This document shows, piece by piece, positions 61,301 through 64,000 of a DNA stretch of 64,000 nucleotides (position 1 is the first letter of the stretch; every line of letters starts with the position of its first letter). Below the pieces are notes generated by a model. It saw nothing but the letters and a program-made list of their open reading frames with translations. It searched no databases and was not told where the DNA came from. Location of the stretch: positions 34,840,501 through 34,904,500 of the forward strand of contig NC_092672.1 of the NCBI RefSeq assembly GCF_964355755.1, given 5' to 3'. Source of the stretch: Antedon mediterranea (lineage: Eukaryota > Echinodermata > Crinoidea > Comatulida > Antedonidae). The translations under genes and the position numbers were made by a program.

Positions 61301-62022
61301 AAGCAATAGCTTAGCGCATCATGTACGCGGTACGCGGTAAAGTGTTTGCTGGAAATACAGACAACTTAACCGGCGGTAAAGACGTGTCTGGAAATACAGA
61401 CACTATCGACGCTGTCTGAGTTGGCCTCATCATGAAAGCGTTAAGTTTTGGTGTCCATCGTTCAACTAGCCCAAGCCACAACAGAGAGTCTTAAATCAGT
61501 CTTTAGAACGTCAAATAACGCAAATTTTGCCAGGGCCTTCGTCCCCTAGACCCTGACCGGGGGCCCTTGGCGGCCCCCTGGCCCCCAGCCATTGTTGCTC
61601 GCTTCGCTCGCACCCCCCCATTATAAATGCTGCATACGGGCCTGTATAAGATATACATATACATTACCTTGGCGTGAACCTCTTCAAAATGTTGTTCCAT
61701 TTGCCTGTGAGGTACAGTTTCACCGCAGTGTTTACAGAGCGAAATATTTCTGGAGCAGTGAGATTGGTGCATGATGAAATTTTTGGCTGGAATATCCCGC
61801 TTGCTGAAAAAAATACAGATTAGTAAATTGTTTAATGAAAATATGAGAAGATTGTTAACATTTTAATAATTCTACTGCATGATTGGATCTGGAAGATTTC
61901 AAAATATATAAAATCTTCATTCATTGAGTCAACTGCTACTGTTGAAATCCAATTTTACTACAAAATAATTGAACAAAAATACTATACCAGTTGCTGCAGT
62001 GTTTTGTTTCTTCTTCAGCCAT
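55342..62022 (-). CDS. TRAFD1: TRAFD1 (FLN29)-like TRAF-type zinc-finger protein, 15 exons
   Basis: Exons on the minus strand: 61988-62022, 61668-61803, 60892-60945, 60302-60749, 59794-59997, 59271-59347, 59004-59128, 58646-58727, 58420-58552, 57926-58102, 57471-57626, 56339-56599, 55939-56161, 55638-55743 and, tentatively, 55342-55365. All join in frame, giving 746 residues. Residues 1-130 carry a chain of Cys/His fingers (HCSNCKRDIPAKNF, LCKHCGETVPHRQMEQHFEE, CECGEKVEKQNLEDHK, MCKFCEMDMAVKDLFSHEDF, PCPICSRYICIKDREIHEN). Two later LPCEFC fingers each sit over an exon break (residues about 300-340 and 375-400). This order matches vertebrate TRAFD1, a cytoplasmic negative regulator of Toll-like-receptor and RIG-I-like signalling. 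The linker and C-terminus are Ser/Asn/basic-rich and longer than in the human protein. The exon 4 donor is weak (AAAG|GTTTTT) but phase-consistent. Confidence 0.85.
55463..55615. repeat. Internal fragment of the pogo-like element
   Basis: Matches the 14655-14775 part of the element at 14620-15131 (CTCCCAATACCAGAC, TTTTTAATGGTAAAA) and then its partial complement. It lies in the predicted last intron of the TRAFD1-like gene. Confidence 0.5.
57239..57390. mobile_element. Foldback MITE, copy 9
   Basis: Family of 611-772, about 152 bp, flanked by TAA and TTA. It lies in the intron between TRAFD1-like exons 11 and 12. Confidence 0.8.
58141..58317. mobile_element. Foldback MITE, copy 10 (rearranged)
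   Basis: Two right halves of the family of 611-772 lie in series: GATAGTGTAGATAGAGCTTT at about 58219-58238 and GATAGTGTAGACAGAACTTA at about 58297-58316. There is no intact left end, which suggests nested insertion or internal duplication. It lies in the intron between exons 9 and 10 of the TRAFD1-like gene. Confidence 0.65.
58785..58948. mobile_element. Foldback MITE, copy 11
   Basis: Family of 611-772, about 164 bp, with both ends intact (TTTAAGCTCTGTC and GACAGAGCTTTA). It lies in the intron between exons 7 and 8 of the TRAFD1-like gene. Confidence 0.8.
59606..59780. repeat. 43-bp minisatellite next to a splice donor
   Basis: Four near-identical copies of a 43-bp unit start at 59606, 59649, 59692 and 59735. 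Each contains the hairpin TGCCACCATGATTGTGGCA. The last partial copy runs to within about ten bases of the exon 5 donor of the TRAFD1-like gene (GTACGT at 59793-59788). Confidence 0.9.
61030..61644. mobile_element. 615-bp inverted-terminal-repeat element (hAT-like?)
   Basis: Ends CAGGCCCGTATCCAGG on the left and TGCATACGGGCCTG on the right form imperfect inverted repeats, flanked by the direct repeat TATAAG (61024-61029 and 61645-61650). The interior is G/C-rich at both ends with long G and C runs, and no transposase is seen. CAG...CTG ends would fit hAT, although the duplication is six rather than eight bases, so the superfamily is tentative. It lies in TRAFD1-like intron 2, starting 17 bases after the exon 2 donor. 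Confidence 0.7.
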
Positions 62023-63528
62023 CTTGTTTTGGAGACAACACTTCAATTCAATTATCTATCAAAAAGAGAGTAGAAATCCTTTTAGTTCTAGTCTAAGTCT
62101 CCAGTAGTAGGCATAACTTGAGACGACTATCCACCAACCGGATACAATGACAGGGACAAGCTGAAGTCGGCCTAGGCCTAGTACACAGTAGTAGGCTCTC
62201 TATACTATGTGTAGAGCCTAGCACTGTTAGTCGTCGGGGTATCACCTCTTCTTAAATAGTTAGTCCTAGCCTTGCTTGCCTACCTGACCTACCTACACAA
62301 TATTAACGATTTCGCTACCTTAAGATTCAAACAATCGCATTTACATTGAACAATAGTTAAAATCAGTTTTTGCAAACATTTATATACTTAAAAAATTAAT
62401 CATTTTCAATATAAATTACCTAATATAGGACAATTACAGAATACTGGAAAAACCAAAATTATGATCGCTTATCTCTGGTTTGTCTATTTTTGTGTTTTGT
62501 AGGCGTAGTGGAAAATACGAATAGAAACGGTTCAGACACATCATTGATGATGCTGCTAAGTTACTAATATGGATTCAAGACGGAGTTTTGACTTAATATT
62601 AGTAAATATGTCTAGCTAAGGTGTGTATTCTTTTTTAATAATGTTTAAACCAAAGAAATTAACATTTATTTTACCTATTTTCTTTAAAAATATAACAATA
62701 ATGAAAGTCAAATACTATGATATATGAGTCATGATTGGTTATTCATCTCATTTATAACAATTTTTGCGTCGGCGAAAAGTAGTGGGAAATTTCATAATAC
62801 GCATGCGCATTAGTCTACGCTGTTAATCCGCGCGAATAAATTCGCTTGATGAAAAACCAGCCTAATTTTACCGGTAAATAAAAAAACCAGGATTTTCATT
62901 GTTGATATTTTGTTTTCGTTGTGCCGGATGTTATTTATCGGATCGACAGTAACCGCCACGTATTGTTTTGTTGTTCATTACGTGCTGGCGTTGGCTAATT
63001 AATCTCTATTTTTTAATAAAAGATCATAATTTTAAAGCGCACATTACAAGTTGCGCCACTTTAGGCAAAAGTTCATGCTCTTCCATCAAGTGCTCTTGCG
63101 TGTTTGTGTGGTTTAAGCAATCAATGCGATATTTAGGTTAATTACCGTATTAAAACACGTCAGCTAATTTAGTGACTGTTGGTGCATTTTCTTTTAATTT
63201 ACCGGTAACACTTTTCTCTCATTGGTTTAACGTAACACAAGGAGGACGTACGCGCTACGCACGAAATTGACCAATCAGGGGCGACAATCTGATAATCCGT
63301 CCGACTCTCGACCTAACGTTATGACGTAATTTCACTTTAAATAGACCATGCCCCTACATGCAATTACGTGTAATAACCAACTTCAAATATCTTGCAATAT
63401 CATCAAATGAAGCGGTCTTCTCTAGTGACGTCATCGTTTTGGGTGTAGTCTGAATGGGAAACTTGCGTACACACGGACCGACAACATTTCTGATTCTGTA
63501 CAACTTTAGACTGCTTCAAAAAATAAAA
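62023..63528. promoter_or_regulatory. Divergent spacer between TRAFD1-like gene and GPCR
   Basis: A 1.5-kb region between two divergent start codons, so it should hold both promoters. A TGACGTCA palindrome lies at 63425-63432, about 100 bases upstream of the GPCR ATG, and is a possible CREB/ATF site. CG-containing stretches cluster at about 63240-63320. No exon is recognised. Confidence 0.4.
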
Positions 63529-64000
63529 ATGTCTTTAAATTCAACGTGTGATTACAATACTAACTTCCAACAAACCATTGTGAAAGGATTTATTTTTGTA
63601 ACTATTCTGTGTTGTTTAAATCTAACTTTCAATGGTTTAATCATCTTTGTTATTCTGAAATCGAAGGTGCTTCGAAAAAAACATAATTTTTACATCGTAT
63701 CATTAGCCTTGGCAGATTTCATAAATGGAGTGATTTATTTTACGTGTATAATAACGGTATATTCAAATACCGTTTTGTCTTTAATGCAACCTTCACTGAT
63801 GCTTACTTCGTTACTGAGTGTTGCGTGTGTTGCGCTGGACCGTTACATCGCGTTGGTTTTCGCTCCATTGCGTTACACCGTGATCGTCACCACAAAACGT
63901 CAACTGATCATCGGCGCTATAATTTGGCTTGTGCCGATTTTAATCGTTATTATGTTATTTCAAACCATGCAATCTTTTAATATCGCCTTGGCATTAGTCT
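63529..64000 (+). CDS. Class A (rhodopsin-like) GPCR, N-terminal part, truncated by window end
   Basis: Open from ATG 63529 (MSLNSTCDYNTN, with an N-glycosylation sequon) for 157 codons to the window edge. Helix 1 has NGLIIFVIL, helix 2 SLALADF, and helix 3 ACVALDRYIAL with the DRY motif and the usual PLRY in the loop. Helix 4 has the conserved Trp (IIWLVP). Counting back from the DRY Asp, the normal disulphide Cys at the top of helix 3 is Asn, and the first extracellular loop is very short. Loss of this Cys is known in the melanocortin/cannabinoid/lysophospholipid-type receptors, so membership in or near that group is possible. The ligand is not assignable. No intron is seen in the visible part. 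Confidence 0.85.
   Translation, partial: MSLNSTCDYNTNFQQTIVKGFIFVTILCCLNLTFNGLIIFVILKSKVLRKKHNFYIVSLALADFINGVIYFTCIITVYSNTVLSLMQPSLMLTSLLSVACVALDRYIALVFAPLRYTVIVTTKRQLIIGAIIWLVPILIVIMLFQTMQSFNIALALV

Noticed and set aside
61503-61772. ORF extending TRAFD1-like exon 2 beyond residue 57
   Set aside because: After the donor at 61667 it runs into the transposon; a good GTAATG donor and the finger continuation in exon 3 show that the exon stops.

Overview
The window is AT-rich, intron-bearing animal DNA. Predicted introns are mostly GT-AG with clean phases, and the intervening DNA is full of SINEs, Helitrons and small inverted-repeat transposons. The gene set (RNF43/ZNRF3-type and TRAFD1-type orthologues, class C and class A GPCRs, a MAPEG-like tandem pair) and the frequent TAGGCCTA and TACTGTA motifs suggest an invertebrate deuterostome, most likely an echinoderm. 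That assignment is an inference from style, not proof. All exon structures were read by eye from splice signals, reading-frame continuity and phase bookkeeping; no alignment or transcript data were available.

Layout. 1-395: a 46-bp tandem array. 3415-3615 (-): first exon of an RNF43/ZNRF3-type membrane E3 ligase whose later exons lie outside the window. 7034-11979 (+): a predicted single-pass membrane protein with a very long, repeat-built cytoplasmic tail. 15223-39998 (-): a 15-exon, 967-residue ankyrin-repeat protein whose large introns hold Helitrons, SINEs, a local duplication and several inverted-repeat elements. 40708-42957 (+): two tandem intronless MAPEG/TMEM79-like four-helix membrane proteins. 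43599-51791 (-): a 13-exon, 1752-residue class C GPCR with three consecutive ligand-binding (Venus-flytrap) modules in front of one seven-helix domain. 55342-62022 (-): a 15-exon TRAFD1/FLN29-like zinc-finger protein. 63529-64000 (+): the 5' part of a class A GPCR running off the window.

The neighbouring genes form no evident pathway. The ankyrin gene and the MAPEG pair diverge from a roughly 0.7-kb spacer, as do the TRAFD1-like gene and the terminal GPCR from a 1.5-kb spacer. The MAPEG pair and the class C receptor converge.

The strongest candidate for something unusual is the triple-flytrap class C receptor. Next are the repeat-tailed membrane protein, whose coding repeats carry a CRE-like palindrome, and several transposon insertions that can be resolved to the base by comparison with duplicated or interrupted neighbours.
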